Below are positions 55,147-63,930 of a DNA stretch of 64,000 bases, in pieces. Position 1 is the first letter of the stretch. Each line of letters begins with the position of its first letter. The notes beneath the pieces are model-generated. The model saw only the letters and a list, made by a program, of their open reading frames with translations, ran no database searches and was not told where the DNA came from. Made by a program: the position numbers and the translations under genes. Where the stretch lies: NCBI GenBank assembly GCA_963705275.1, contig OY970063.1, positions 2,108,001 through 2,172,000 of the forward strand. The letters run 5' to 3'. Origin of the DNA: Fen-1135 sp963705275 (GTDB lineage Bacteria; Desulfobacterota; Syntrophia; Syntrophales; UBA2185).

Positions 55147-56298
55147 ATGCATCTGGAATTTACGGACGAACAAAAAATGCTTCGTGAGAGCGTTAAGACC
55201 TTCGCGGAAAAAGAGGTGGCGCCCCTTGCTTATGAAATAGATCGGGATGAAAGATTTCCCACGGAAAGCTTCAAGAGACTGGCGGAGATGGGCTTATTGG
55301 GCGTCACGGTTCCGGCCGAGTATGGGGGCGCAGGAGCCGGCTATACGGAGATGTGCATTATAGGTGAGGAGCTCGGTGTCGTGTGCTGCTCCACTTCCGC
55401 GACCTGGGGAGCCCACTCGGATTTGTGCGTGGATAACATACGCCGCAACGCCAATCCAGCACAGAAGAAGAAATATCTGCCACCTCTGTGTGACGGGCGC
55501 AAGGTCGGCGGTCTTGCCATGACGGAGCCGTCTTCCGGATCAGACGTCCTCTCCATGAAGCTGCGGGCGGAGAGAAAAGGCGATTTTTTCATCTTGAACG
55601 GATCGAAGATTTTCATCAGCAACGGTCCGGTGGGAGATGTCTTTGTGATATACGCTAAGACATCTCCGGAAAAGGGGGCGCATGGGGTCTCGGCATTCAT
55701 TGTGGAGAAGGAATTCCCCGGTTTTTCACGGGGGAAGAAATTTGAGAAGATGGGATGGCGCGGATCGCCCACGGGTGAGCTGGTTTTCGAAGATTGCCGT
55801 GTCCCGGTGGAGAATCTGTTGGGCGAGGAGGATAAAGGGGTTGACGTTCTCATGAGTGGGCTGAACACGGAAAGGATTCTCCTCGGAGCTCTGTCACTGG
55901 GCATCTCCAGGGGGGCTTTCGAATGCGCCCTCAAATATGCGAAGGAGAGGGTCCAGTTTGGTAAGCCTATCGCCGCCTTTCAGCTGATACAAAGCAAGCT
56001 CGCCGATATGGCGATGGAGATTGAACTCTCCAGGCTGATCACATACCAGGGGGCCGCCATGGCGGATAGGGGTCTCAAGCGGGAGCTGAACCTGATTGCG
56101 GCTTATGCGAAGCTCTTCACGTCTGAAGCCGCCATGAGGGTGACTACTGAGGCAGTGCAGATCTTAGGCGGCTATGGGTATATGAAAGAATTTCCCGTGG
56201 AGCGGATGATGCGGGATGCGAAATTACAGACCATCGGCGGCGGGACGTCCGAGATTCAACGCCTCATCATAGCAAGGGAGATATTGAGTTCAATATAG
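55147..56298 (+). CDS. Acyl-CoA dehydrogenase (right arm, second)
   Basis: A 383-residue acyl-CoA dehydrogenase, a paralog of 49068-50228. ATG 55147 is chosen because AAGGGAGGG lies just upstream and MHLEFTDEQKML is the family start. It shows AMTEPSSGSDVLSM near 127, KIFISNGPVGD, YAKERVQFGKPI near 262 and IGGGTSEIQRLIIAREIL. The two enzymes probably act on related acyl-CoAs. It follows the strong hairpin by 50 nt and may be expressed from a promoter between. Confidence 0.93.
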   Translation: MHLEFTDEQKMLRESVKTFAEKEVAPLAYEIDRDERFPTESFKRLAEMGLLGVTVPAEYGGAGAGYTEMCIIGEELGVVCCSTSATWGAHSDLCVDNIRRNANPAQKKKYLPPLCDGRKVGGLAMTEPSSGSDVLSMKLRAERKGDFFILNGSKIFISNGPVGDVFVIYAKTSPEKGAHGVSAFIVEKEFPGFSRGKKFEKMGWRGSPTGELVFEDCRVPVENLLGEEDKGVDVLMSGLNTERILLGALSLGISRGAFECALKYAKERVQFGKPIAAFQLIQSKLADMAMEIELSRLITYQGAAMADRGLKRELNLIAAYAKLFTSEAAMRVTTEAVQILGGYGYMKEFPVERMMRDAKLQTIGGGTSEIQRLIIAREILSSI

Positions 56299-56341
56299 AC
56301 GGACATGTCAATAGAGATGTCGAATTCCGGTGGGAGAGGTC

Positions 56342-56827
56342 ATGGCTAAGGTTCTTGCGTTCCGGAGACCCGAAGATAATTGTACGAACTGCTGGTATCA
56401 TAGTCCACATCGCAGTGCTTATAAAGATCAATCCGTCTCTCCCATCGGATATTGTCGGCATCCTGATCGTGCGAAGAATTCCGATCCAGTTCATCCCGCG
56501 AGAAAACAGCTGCGTTTGCCCTGCGACCCCGGCAACTGGTGTCCCAAATACGTTAGTGAAGATTCGCCCGCGATGAAGAAATTACAGTTTGTATCGGGTA
56601 TCAAATTTGTTTTGCTGTGTATGCAGCAGCGACTGAAAAGCCATGCTGGGCCCATGGAGAAGGCGGATGAATACAGGGAATTGCTTGACCAATTCTACAT
56701 GGAATACAAGAAGCTCATGACAATCAATCAGTACAAAGCCGCAAGAAGGGACCAGAAACATTTTGTTGCTTTGATTGAAGAGGCTCTCGAATATTATAAG
56801 AAAGAGAGCAAGAACCGAAGGCCCTGA
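56342..56827 (+). CDS. Cys-rich hypothetical protein
   Basis: A 161-residue protein I cannot assign. ATG 56342 is preferred over GTG 56330. The N-terminal half has a possible metal site of Cys and His: CTNCWYHSPH near 17-26, YCRHPD near 41, and CDPGNWCPKY near 64. The second half is helical and charged, likely a coiled coil (ADEYRELLDQFYMEYKKL). It starts 43 nt after the acyl-CoA dehydrogenase and may share its transcript. It could be a small accessory or regulatory protein. Confidence 0.6.
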   Translation: MAKVLAFRRPEDNCTNCWYHSPHRSAYKDQSVSPIGYCRHPDRAKNSDPVHPARKQLRLPCDPGNWCPKYVSEDSPAMKKLQFVSGIKFVLLCMQQRLKSHAGPMEKADEYRELLDQFYMEYKKLMTINQYKAARRDQKHFVALIEEALEYYKKESKNRRP

Positions 56828-57207
56828 AAAGCATTGCCGTTAAAGCGGTCCGCACAGCCACTCCGCGCTGCGGTAATTTCATTTTGACTCAACCGGCATC
56901 TGGTATATTTCCTGCAAAAAATCTAAAGAAGTATAAGCAAAAATATGGTAAGAAGTCTGCGAACAAGTCGAATTCACAATCACGGTTATTGCAAACAATG
57001 TATTCAGTTTCCTTCAATGAGTTTTGCCTCCTTCAAGGTAAAGCCGAAGAAAAGGGGCTTAGTCAAATTGACCCTGAGCGAGTGAAACGGGTCGAAGGGT
57101 CTTTGTTTTAGTTTCCCAACTGGCTGCTAAACTGGTTCCAGGGCACGCCCTGGGTTCACACCATTGATTTTTTAAAGAAGGTCAAGAAAAAAGGGAGGGA
57201 ATGTAGT
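56828..57207. other. 380-nt intergenic region
   Basis: Holds a 75-codon plus-strand frame (56884-57111, TTG start, Lys/Ser/Gln-rich, no domain) that I consider doubtful. A hairpin CCAGGGC-ACGCCCTGG lies near 57136-57151, upstream of the CoA ligase. Confidence 0.35.
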
Positions 57208-58866
57208 ATGGCAGATAACTGGAAACCTTTGACGGACAAGGACAAGGCAAGGTACCACACCTTGAATAAAGAGAATGTCGAATTCCTGATGGATCGGTAC
57301 AACAGGGTTAATCGTTGGGTCATTGCAGACATGATGCGACGCAGCAGCTACCATTATCCCGATAAGAAAGCACTGATCTTTCAGGATAAGACGCTTACTT
57401 ATTCCCAGCTTGAAGCAGAGTGCAACCGGACAGCGAATGCGCTGTCGGCGCTGGGTGTGCAGAAGTACGACCGTGTTGCTATTCTGGCTCATAACACGAT
57501 TCACCACGTCTTGACCTGGCTTGGATGCGCCAAGATAGGGGCCATTTACCTGGCGATTAATTATCTCTTGAGGGGTAAGGATATCGCCTACTGCATAAAC
57601 CACTCTGAGAGCAAGGTCTTTATCGTGGAGGACAGCCTCTATGATCTGGTAAAGGATGTCCTCAATGATATGCCCACGGTCAAGACATGGATATGGTCCA
57701 ATCAGGGCGCCGGCAAGCCACCTGTCAGTGATATGTTCAGGGATTTTGATACGTGGTATAAAAAATATCCTGCCGATGAACCAGAAGCAATCCTTCATAT
57801 CGAGGATCCCGTGCAGATGACCTATACAAGCGGCACGGAGACGCTGCCGAAAGGCGTTATCATCAGCAATCAGGCGTTGATGGCCCAGTATATGGGGGCT
57901 ATCATTGACGGGCAGTACGATGAGGACGACATCTCTATTAATGCCCTTCCCATATATCACTGCGCCCAGCGTGATGTGTTCATGAACCCTATCTTCTGGG
58001 TCGGAGGGACAAATGTCTTGATTGCACCTGATATCGGTCAGATCCTCAAGAATATTGCCGACTACAAAGCGACGCTCTTCTTTGCACCGCCGACCGTCTG
58101 GATCGGGATGTTACGGCATCCAGATTTCAGCAAATATGACATCTCCAGTCTGAAGAAATGCTACTACGGCGCATCGATCATGCCTGTCGAGGTGCTGAAG
58201 GAACTCATCGAAAGACTGCCGGGGACCAGAATCTACAACTATTACGGCCAGACTGAACTTGCGCCGTACCATACAATTCTCAAGGCAAAGGATGCATTGG
58301 CCAAATTGGGTTCCGCAGGTATGGGCGGCTTGAACATGGAGACGAGACTCGAAGACGACGCGTTTAATCCCATTGATAAGCAGGGCATCCCCGGAGAGAT
58401 ATGCGGGAAAGGTCCCCATGCCTTGATCATGTACTTCAAGGATCCGGACAAGACGGAAGAAGCTATGAAGGGGGGCTGGTTCCATTCCGGCGATGTTGGA
58501 GTTATGGACGAGGACCGATATATAACCGTCGCCGATCGGAAGAAAGATATGATCAAGACGGGCGGCGAAAATGTCCCGACGCGAGAAGTGGAAGAGGCCA
58601 TTTACCTGGATAAGAGAGTTCAGGAGGTCGCCGTCATAGGTTTGCCGCATCCCAAGTGGGTTGAGGCGGTAACGGCGGTGGTCGTTCCCAAGAAAGGCGA
58701 GAAAATCACAGAGAAGGAAATAATGGAGCACTGCCGGAAGGAGCTTGCCCAGTTCAAGTGTCCCAAGGCTGTAATCTTTCTTGATGCCCTTCCCAAGACG
58801 CCGACGGGAAAGATTCTTAAAAGGGAAATGCGCACAAGCTATAAAAATATGTTCGCCGGCAAATAA
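57208..58866 (+). CDS. Acyl-CoA synthetase (AMP-forming)
   Basis: A 552-residue ligase that activates a carboxylic acid with ATP and CoA. The P-loop A3 motif reads MTYTSGTETLPKGVI near 208-222; the usual TSGTTGxPKG has ET in place of TG, a variant I have seen in related ligases but which is not standard. Also present are YYGQTE near 345, the hinge Asp in HSGDVGVMD, GGENVPTREVEE, and the catalytic Lys in PTGKILKREMR near the end. The acid substrate is unknown. The hbd and thiolase genes follow. Confidence 0.92.
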   Translation: MADNWKPLTDKDKARYHTLNKENVEFLMDRYNRVNRWVIADMMRRSSYHYPDKKALIFQDKTLTYSQLEAECNRTANALSALGVQKYDRVAILAHNTIHHVLTWLGCAKIGAIYLAINYLLRGKDIAYCINHSESKVFIVEDSLYDLVKDVLNDMPTVKTWIWSNQGAGKPPVSDMFRDFDTWYKKYPADEPEAILHIEDPVQMTYTSGTETLPKGVIISNQALMAQYMGAIIDGQYDEDDISINALPIYHCAQRDVFMNPIFWVGGTNVLIAPDIGQILKNIADYKATLFFAPPTVWIGMLRHPDFSKYDISSLKKCYYGASIMPVEVLKELIERLPGTRIYNYYGQTELAPYHTILKAKDALAKLGSAGMGGLNMETRLEDDAFNPIDKQGIPGEICGKGPHALIMYFKDPDKTEEAMKGGWFHSGDVGVMDEDRYITVADRKKDMIKTGGENVPTREVEEAIYLDKRVQEVAVIGLPHPKWVEAVTAVVVPKKGEKITEKEIMEHCRKELAQFKCPKAVIFLDALPKTPTGKILKREMRTSYKNMFAGK

Positions 58867-58910
58867 TATTGCACTGGCTTTGGAAAAACATGCATCCCGT
58901 CATTTTGATG

Positions 58911-58940
58911 ATCCCCCCGTGTTATTTTGACCGGGGGGAT
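58911..58940. terminator. Hairpin after the acyl-CoA synthetase gene
   Basis: ATCCCCCC(G) at 58911-58919 pairs with (C)GGGGGGAT at 58932-58940 around a 12-nt loop. No T-run follows, so it may act as an mRNA-stability element or weak terminator. Confidence 0.45.
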
Positions 58941-59067
58941 ATTAAAGAGTCCTCACACCAGTTGGAATGACTGACGGATAATATTTCTCGTCGGTTTAGT
59001 TCTCGAAATGACAAGTTGCGTGTTTTCAAAGGTCGGGAAATATTAGAATAAGAAAGGGAGATTCATC

Positions 59068-59925
59068 ATGGAAATTAAGAATGTTTGTGTTTTAGGCGCC
59101 GGTTTGATGGGGAGCGGCATTGCGCAGGTATGCGCCCAGGCGGGTTTTCAGGTAACCATAAGAGATATTGAGCAGAGGTTTATCGATGCAGGGATCAATA
59201 CGATCAAGAAGAACCTGAGCCGCGACGTGGAAAAAGGGAAAAAGACCCAGGAAAATATGGACGCAATTTTGGGCAGGATAAAGCCGACCCTGGATCTCAA
59301 AGAGGCGGCAGGCAAGGCCGATGTTGTCGTAGAGGTGGTCATCGAGGTGATGAATGTCAAGAAGCAGGTATACAAAGAGCTGGAACAGATAGTGCCGGCG
59401 CACTGCCTATTTTTCAGCAACACCTCCGGGCTCTCTATCACGGAGATGGCGGCTATCACGAAGAGGCCGGAGAGGTTTATCGGAACCCATTTCTTTAATC
59501 CCGTCCCCGTGATGCGCCTCCTGGAGATCATCAGAGGCTACGAAACATCCGATGAGACCATGGAGATTGCCAAAGAATGGGGGAAAAAGATCGGCAAGGA
59601 AGTAATCGTGGTAAAGGAGGCGCCCGCCTTTGCCGTGAACAGAATTCTTTGTGTCATGCTTAACGAGGCCTTCTTCGCTCTCGATGAAGGCATAGCCAGC
59701 GCAGAGGACATAGACAAGGGCATGATGCTTGGCTGCAATCATCCCATCGGGCCGCTGGCGCTGTCGGACCTTGTGGGCAATGAGACCCTGCTTCACGTTA
59801 TGGAGGGTCTGCACAGAGAGCTGGGCGATAAATACCGCCCTGCACCCCTGCTGGTGAAGCTGGTCAGGGCAGGGCGCTTCGGAAGAAAATCGGGCAAGGG
59901 AGTTTACGATTACTCAAAAAAATAG
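59068..59925 (+). CDS. hbd: 3-hydroxybutyryl-CoA dehydrogenase
   Basis: A 285-residue NAD(P)-linked enzyme converting (S)-3-hydroxyacyl-CoA to the 3-ketoacyl-CoA. The Rossmann motif GAGLMGSGIAQVCAQAG is near residues 10-26. The catalytic His is in IGTHFFNPVPVM near 139, with the SNTSGLSIT and NHPIGPLALSDLVG segments. Length fits the single-function Hbd type. It needs the (S)-isomer, while MaoC hydratases usually give (R), so it may work with a different hydratase. The thiolase follows after 50 nt. Confidence 0.95.
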   Translation: MEIKNVCVLGAGLMGSGIAQVCAQAGFQVTIRDIEQRFIDAGINTIKKNLSRDVEKGKKTQENMDAILGRIKPTLDLKEAAGKADVVVEVVIEVMNVKKQVYKELEQIVPAHCLFFSNTSGLSITEMAAITKRPERFIGTHFFNPVPVMRLLEIIRGYETSDETMEIAKEWGKKIGKEVIVVKEAPAFAVNRILCVMLNEAFFALDEGIASAEDIDKGMMLGCNHPIGPLALSDLVGNETLLHVMEGLHRELGDKYRPAPLLVKLVRAGRFGRKSGKGVYDYSKK

Positions 59926-59975
59926 GCGTTCCTGTCTATGCATAGGGACGATATCAGCAGAGTGAGAGGAATATT

Positions 59976-61148
59976 ATGAAGGAAGTTTTTATCGTCAGCG
60001 CTGTGAGGACACCTATCGGCAGACAGAATGGATATCTCCGGAACTGGACGGCCCCGGAACTTCTGGGCGCCGTTTTGGATGAAGCTGTCGGCAGAATCGA
60101 TCTTGATCCCACAATTGTGGATGATGTGATCACCGGGACTGTTTATCAGGTCGGCGAGCAGGGCTTCACCCTGGCGCGCATGGGGGTGTTGGCCTCAAAA
60201 TTCCCCATGACGGTCCCCGGTGTCTCCGTAAACCGCCAGTGCGGAAGCAGCCTCACAGCCGTACAGCTCGCTCACGGCATGATTGCGTCCGGTACGATGG
60301 ATGTAGTGATTGCGAGCGGATGTGAACTCCTCACGAAGTACGGGATGTTTTCTGATTTGAACGGCACCCTGTATACAGGCAAGCCCATGGGGCATCCCTT
60401 CGGTGCATTCTATACAAGCAAGTACGGCAAACCTGATCAAATCGCAGCCGCACAGATGATTGCTGACAAGTGGGAAATCACGCGCGAAGAGTGTCATGAG
60501 TTTGCCATTGCGAGCCATAAGAAGGCCCACGCGGCAACTGTAAATGGATATTTCAAGAATGAGATTCTGCCTGTGAAGGGTGTTGATAAAGACGGCAACG
60601 AGATAGTGAGGGATACGGACGAACCCATCAGGCCGGAAACAACCCAGGAGAGTCTTTATGCCCTCAAGGTCCTGCCGAATACCAAATGGATAACGGCAGG
60701 AATATCGAGCACCATCACGGATGGCGCGTCTGCCGTGATTCTCATGAGCGAAGAGAAGATGAACGAGCTGAAGCTGAAACCTCTTGTCCGCTTTGTCGCA
60801 AACGCCGTCGTCGGATCCGATCCGGAGATCATGCTGACAGGCCCCATTTACGTCACGCCCAAGGTTCTGAAGAAAGCGGGCCTCTCAATGGCAGGTATCG
60901 ATATATTCGAGATCAATGAGGCCTTTGCACCCATACCGCTTGCCTGGGCGAAGGAGCTTAAGGCGGATCAGAGCAAACTTAATGTGAACGGAGGCGCCCT
61001 TGCTCTCGGCCACCCTGTCGGTAATTCAGGCTGTCGCCTGACGGTTACGGCAATCAATGAGCTTATACGGCGAAAGGCCCGATACGCCCTTGTTTCGCTT
61101 TGTACAGGCGGGGGAATGGCTCCGGCAACTATTTTTGAGAGAGTCTAA
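59976..61148 (+). CDS. Acetyl-CoA acetyltransferase (thiolase)
   Basis: A 390-residue classical thiolase with a complete active site: Cys89 in NRQCGSSLTA, His in NGGALALGHPVGNSG near 344, and the acid/base Cys in SLCTGGGMAP near 374. It splits acetoacetyl- or another 3-ketoacyl-CoA with CoA. In contrast to the two thiolase-like genes at 50.8-53.1 kb it is normal. With Hbd it gives the last two steps of a beta-oxidation turn. Confidence 0.95.
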   Translation: MKEVFIVSAVRTPIGRQNGYLRNWTAPELLGAVLDEAVGRIDLDPTIVDDVITGTVYQVGEQGFTLARMGVLASKFPMTVPGVSVNRQCGSSLTAVQLAHGMIASGTMDVVIASGCELLTKYGMFSDLNGTLYTGKPMGHPFGAFYTSKYGKPDQIAAAQMIADKWEITREECHEFAIASHKKAHAATVNGYFKNEILPVKGVDKDGNEIVRDTDEPIRPETTQESLYALKVLPNTKWITAGISSTITDGASAVILMSEEKMNELKLKPLVRFVANAVVGSDPEIMLTGPIYVTPKVLKKAGLSMAGIDIFEINEAFAPIPLAWAKELKADQSKLNVNGGALALGHPVGNSGCRLTVTAINELIRRKARYALVSLCTGGGMAPATIFERV

Positions 61149-61215
61149 GTCAAGCTCGAGAAATGATCACCCTTTGTACCGGTATCCAACGGCTATCCGA
61201 ATCTCTATGCCACGC

Positions 61216-61270
61216 GAGGGTGTCAGGGATAAATTATGAAGACCCCGTTTCTTAAACGGAGCGGGGTTTC
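61216..61270 (+). terminator. Hairpin element after thiolase, twin of 28575-28632
   Basis: ACCCCG (61242-61247) pairs with CGGGGT (61262-61267). It is preceded at exactly 19 nt by GAGGGTG, as at 28575. It follows the thiolase gene and precedes a small membrane protein gene by 64 nt. Termination of the CoA operon is the simplest role. Confidence 0.6.
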
Positions 61271-61333
61271 GTATTTTGGAGAGAGTCAAGTGAAGTTATA
61301 TAGCATTTTTTCTCTAAGGCAGGAGCAGGAGAC

Positions 61334-61525
61334 ATGAAGCCATTTACGATTCTGTCCGCTGCAGTACTATCGTTTATTGCCCTCGGGCATCTCCTCCGCG
61401 TGCTCTTCGGATGGGAGGTCATCATCAATGGTCTTCACGTTCCCTTATGGGCGAGCGCTATAGCAATTGTGTTTTTCGCAGGGCTTGCGTGCATGCTCTG
61501 GCGCGAATCTCACCCGCGAAAGTAA
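61334..61525 (+). CDS. Small two-helix membrane protein
   Basis: 63 residues with two hydrophobic helices (about 4-24 and 38-57) joined by a short loop (EVIINGLHVPLW). An AGGAGCAGGAG site precedes the ATG. Unassigned. The sequence style (GHLLRVLFGW, ACMLWRESHP) recalls small conserved membrane proteins of unknown role. Confidence 0.7.
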   Translation: MKPFTILSAAVLSFIALGHLLRVLFGWEVIINGLHVPLWASAIAIVFFAGLACMLWRESHPRK

Positions 61526-61680
61526 TACACCGTGTCTGCCGTCCTCGTGCGGGAGAGACTCGCTCAATCGCAGTATATTTTGTACGGAGCCTGGAGCGAG
61601 AAATCCCCGGAGAATCCAAGGCTGCCGATCATAGCCTCAATTGAATCCCTGTAAATCCGTGCTCACGCTTGCCAGATAAA

Positions 61681-61875
61681 TTATTCTGGTGCGCCCGCTT
61701 TGCCTTTGCCGTAGAAGTCTGTCAGGAACACAGCATCTTTTGGAGAGAGGTCAAAACGCATGACTGCTTCATTGATAAGTTTCTGAACGGACTTGTTAGG
61801 ATCATCCAGCAGTTTATCAGAAATCCATTTGACAGCTTTGCGAATAGCTTCTCCTTCGGGCATAATCGTGGCCAT
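61681..61875 (-). CDS. Small hypothetical helical protein
   Basis: A 64-residue soluble protein, mostly helical (AIRKAVKWISDKLLDDPNKSVQKL by position 10-33). A good GAGGAGAA site precedes the ATG. The sequence from DLSPKDAVFLTDFY to the end is well ordered. I cannot name a family. It lies 38 nt downstream of the dedA-like gene on the same strand and may be co-transcribed. Confidence 0.65.
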   Translation of the reverse strand: MATIMPEGEAIRKAVKWISDKLLDDPNKSVQKLINEAVMRFDLSPKDAVFLTDFYGKGKAGAPE

Positions 61876-61913
61876 GGTCTATTCTCCTCACATCACTGTA
61901 TTAGTTAATATCG

Positions 61914-62529
61914 TCATTTTTGTTTTTCATGCTCATTCTCGTTCCCCTCGGTGGCTTTCCAATAGATCGCTATGGCGAGAAATACAGTCACCACAAGTAT
62001 CGAAGGGTATAATATAGCGATTTGAATATGCGGAAACACGATGCCATTTCTCGCCCAGAAAGAATCCGAGATTCATAAACACTATCGTCCAGAGCGCCGC
62101 ACCTGAATAGGCAGAAGCGGCAAAGACCGGATACGGCATAATGGATGACCCTGCAAAAATGGCTGTCAAATGTCTTACCCCTGGAATAAAATAACCGACG
62201 AACAATGCGAACTTTCCATATCGTACGTAAAACTTTTTTGCATTTTGAATATGATCAGGATTTACATTCAGCCTGATGGAATATCTCTTTATCAAACGGT
62301 ATCCAATGGTCCTGCCAAGGATATAACCGAGTGTCACGCCCGACGAACTTCCTATGAAGCAAACGGCAAAGGCATAGACATAGTTCAGTTTGCCTTCATA
62401 AACTAAAAAGCCTACAAATGCAATCAATGTCTCATCAGGAATGGGAAGACCCAGGATTCCCAGCCCCAGAGCGACAAAAATGCCAAAATAAGAATATTTT
62501 GTGATGGTCAAAAGAAGAGCGTGCATCAA
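61914..62529 (-). pseudogene. DedA family membrane protein, frameshifted near the end
   Basis: A DedA/VTT-domain protein of about 204 residues, a group linked to lipid (undecaprenyl phosphate) transport. The first 165 residues are sound: the substrate-proximal GLPIPDETLIAFVG, then GYILGRTIGYRL and the FVGYFIPGVRHLTAIFAG core. After EKWHR (about 62036) the annotated frame turns polar. Skipping one base restores a good last helix (IAILYPSILVVTVFLAIAIY) ending at 61914. Either a late lesion or a sequencing insertion. Confidence 0.85.
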
Positions 62530-62720
62530 TGACCCATAGGCTCTATTTCAAAAGTTATCTTGGAAGTATTATAGAATAAATGCTTTCAAGAATGCGAGCT
62601 GAAATATCGCCTAAGAATCCGGAAAAGGACAATATGATAAGAGGAGAAATCTGCACCTATGCTGTATGCCCCTAAGGCGCAGTTTGAAACTGGTACCGGC
62701 ACTTCTTCTCAAAACGAGAA

Positions 62721-62755
62721 AGGGCGGGAACTTCTCCCGCCCTAACCTGTCAAAT
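62721..62755 (-). terminator. Terminator of the HU gene
   Basis: AGGGCGGGA (minus-strand 62743-62735) pairs with TCCCGCCCT (62729-62721), followed on the minus strand by TTCTCGTTTTG. It lies 59 nt after the HU stop. Confidence 0.75.
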
Positions 62756-62801
62756 AGTCTATAACCAAAAATATTGAACGTATTTTTATAATGTCTGAAT
62801 G

Positions 62802-63071
62802 TTATTTAATGGCATCTTTTAGTGCCTTGCCGGCAGAAAACTTGGGCACTTTCTTGGCCGCAATCTTGATCGGTTTGCCGGTCTGTGGATTTCTCCCTGT
62901 TCTTGCGGATCTCTTCGCGACGGAGAAAGTCCCAAAGCCGACCAGAGTCACCTTGTCTCCTTTTTTCAGGGCCTTCTTGATTGCATCAAGGACGGAATTA
63001 ACGGCGCCTACTGCCTCTACCTTGCTGCATGTTGACTTTGCAACCTCATTGATCAGATCTTCCTTGTTCAT
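62802..63071 (-). CDS. DNA-binding protein HU
   Basis: An 89-residue nucleoid protein that bends DNA as a dimer. The start MNKEDLINEVA, GFGTFSVAKRSARTGRNPQTG near 46-66 (the DNA-binding beta arm) and the IKIAAKKVPKFSAGKALKDA tail are classical. GGGAGGAGGATGC precedes the start. It stands alone with its own terminator. Confidence 0.97.
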   Translation of the reverse strand: MNKEDLINEVAKSTCSKVEAVGAVNSVLDAIKKALKKGDKVTLVGFGTFSVAKRSARTGRNPQTGKPIKIAAKKVPKFSAGKALKDAIK

Positions 63072-63166
63072 AGCATCCTCCTCCCTTTTTATATTCTAAT
63101 GGTCTCGATCCGCCAAAGGCGGAAACATAACACCTCTGCGTCAATGACACCTTATAGATTCTGATA

Positions 63167-63199
63167 ATCAAAAAAGCAACCTTAAAATGATGTTGCTTT
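63167..63199 (-). terminator. Terminator of the papain-fold protein gene
   Basis: AAAGCAAC (minus-strand 63199-63192) pairs with GTTGCTTT (63180-63173), followed by TTTTGATTA on the minus strand. It ends transcription from the gene at 63388-63930. The 316-nt region 63072-63387 otherwise shows no convincing gene. Confidence 0.75.
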
Positions 63200-63387
63200 A
63201 ACTTTATTTTGAATCGGCAACAATAGGCATGATGCGGCTTTCCGGCCTGAAAATTAACTGCGGCACGCGCATGCTGCATGGACCACAATCTGTAAAGAGA
63301 AGAGACAGGAAGCCTTGCGTCTTGGCCTAAGCAATAAGCAAGCGTTTGTATTGCTTGGCTATGCATCTGCTTATGACAGAACAGCGA

Positions 63388-63930
63388 TCATACAACATGC
63401 TGATTTTGCTTCAAAAAATATGTTTGCGTAGGATATATCAAATGGCGCCTGCTGGATGATGCCTTGCGTGTCGTGCATTTGCTGCGGTCCAGATTGCGCA
63501 AACCGATTGAATCAAAAAGCCAGATTCGTTTGCTCGATATCTTGCGGACTATCGTCCAGTGGTCATGCAGACCACCCAAGCTTAAAAGAATCGCTCTCTT
63601 TTCCCCCTTTGCACGTTTCTCGTGAAGAAACCTCGTCATTTCTGTCCAGAACTCACTGATCCCCACATCTGTCTGCTTTTGGAAAGGAATTGCCCGGTCT
63701 ACTTTCTCTCCGATTATGTCTTTGAATATGCTCCCCATCACCGTTATGCTGATCCCCTGCGCCAGCGTAACAGCGAGACTCTTATTGTCTTCAAGGTAGC
63801 CAACAATCTGTGTAAACAGTCCCTGCGATTCTTCGTTACTAAGTCCTCTGATGACGCGCATGGCATTCACGATACTATATATGCCGCAAAGCGAATCGAG
63901 AGCTCCCTGCTCATAAGGGTTAAGTTTCAT
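63388..63930 (-). CDS. Putative papain-fold (C39-like) protein of unknown function
   Basis: A 180-residue protein with a plausible Cys-His-Asp/Asn order of papain-fold proteases: ALDSLCGIYSIVNAMR with Cys15 at a helix start, DHWTIV with His near 132, and LFDSIG with Asp near 145. The C-terminus has a basic RRHLIYPTQTYFL. I do not recognise a named family. There is no signal peptide. It could be a peptidase, transglutaminase-like amidase or toxin. It ends at a strong terminator and has an AGGAGT-like site at the start. Confidence 0.6.
   Translation of the reverse strand: MKLNPYEQGALDSLCGIYSIVNAMRVIRGLSNEESQGLFTQIVGYLEDNKSLAVTLAQGISITVMGSIFKDIIGEKVDRAIPFQKQTDVGISEFWTEMTRFLHEKRAKGEKRAILLSLGGLHDHWTIVRKISSKRIWLFDSIGLRNLDRSKCTTRKASSSRRHLIYPTQTYFLKQNQHVV

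Noticed and set aside
63046..63366. 106-codon minus-strand frame upstream of HU
   Set aside because: It overlaps the HU start and the terminator hairpin at 63167-63199, and has no domain.
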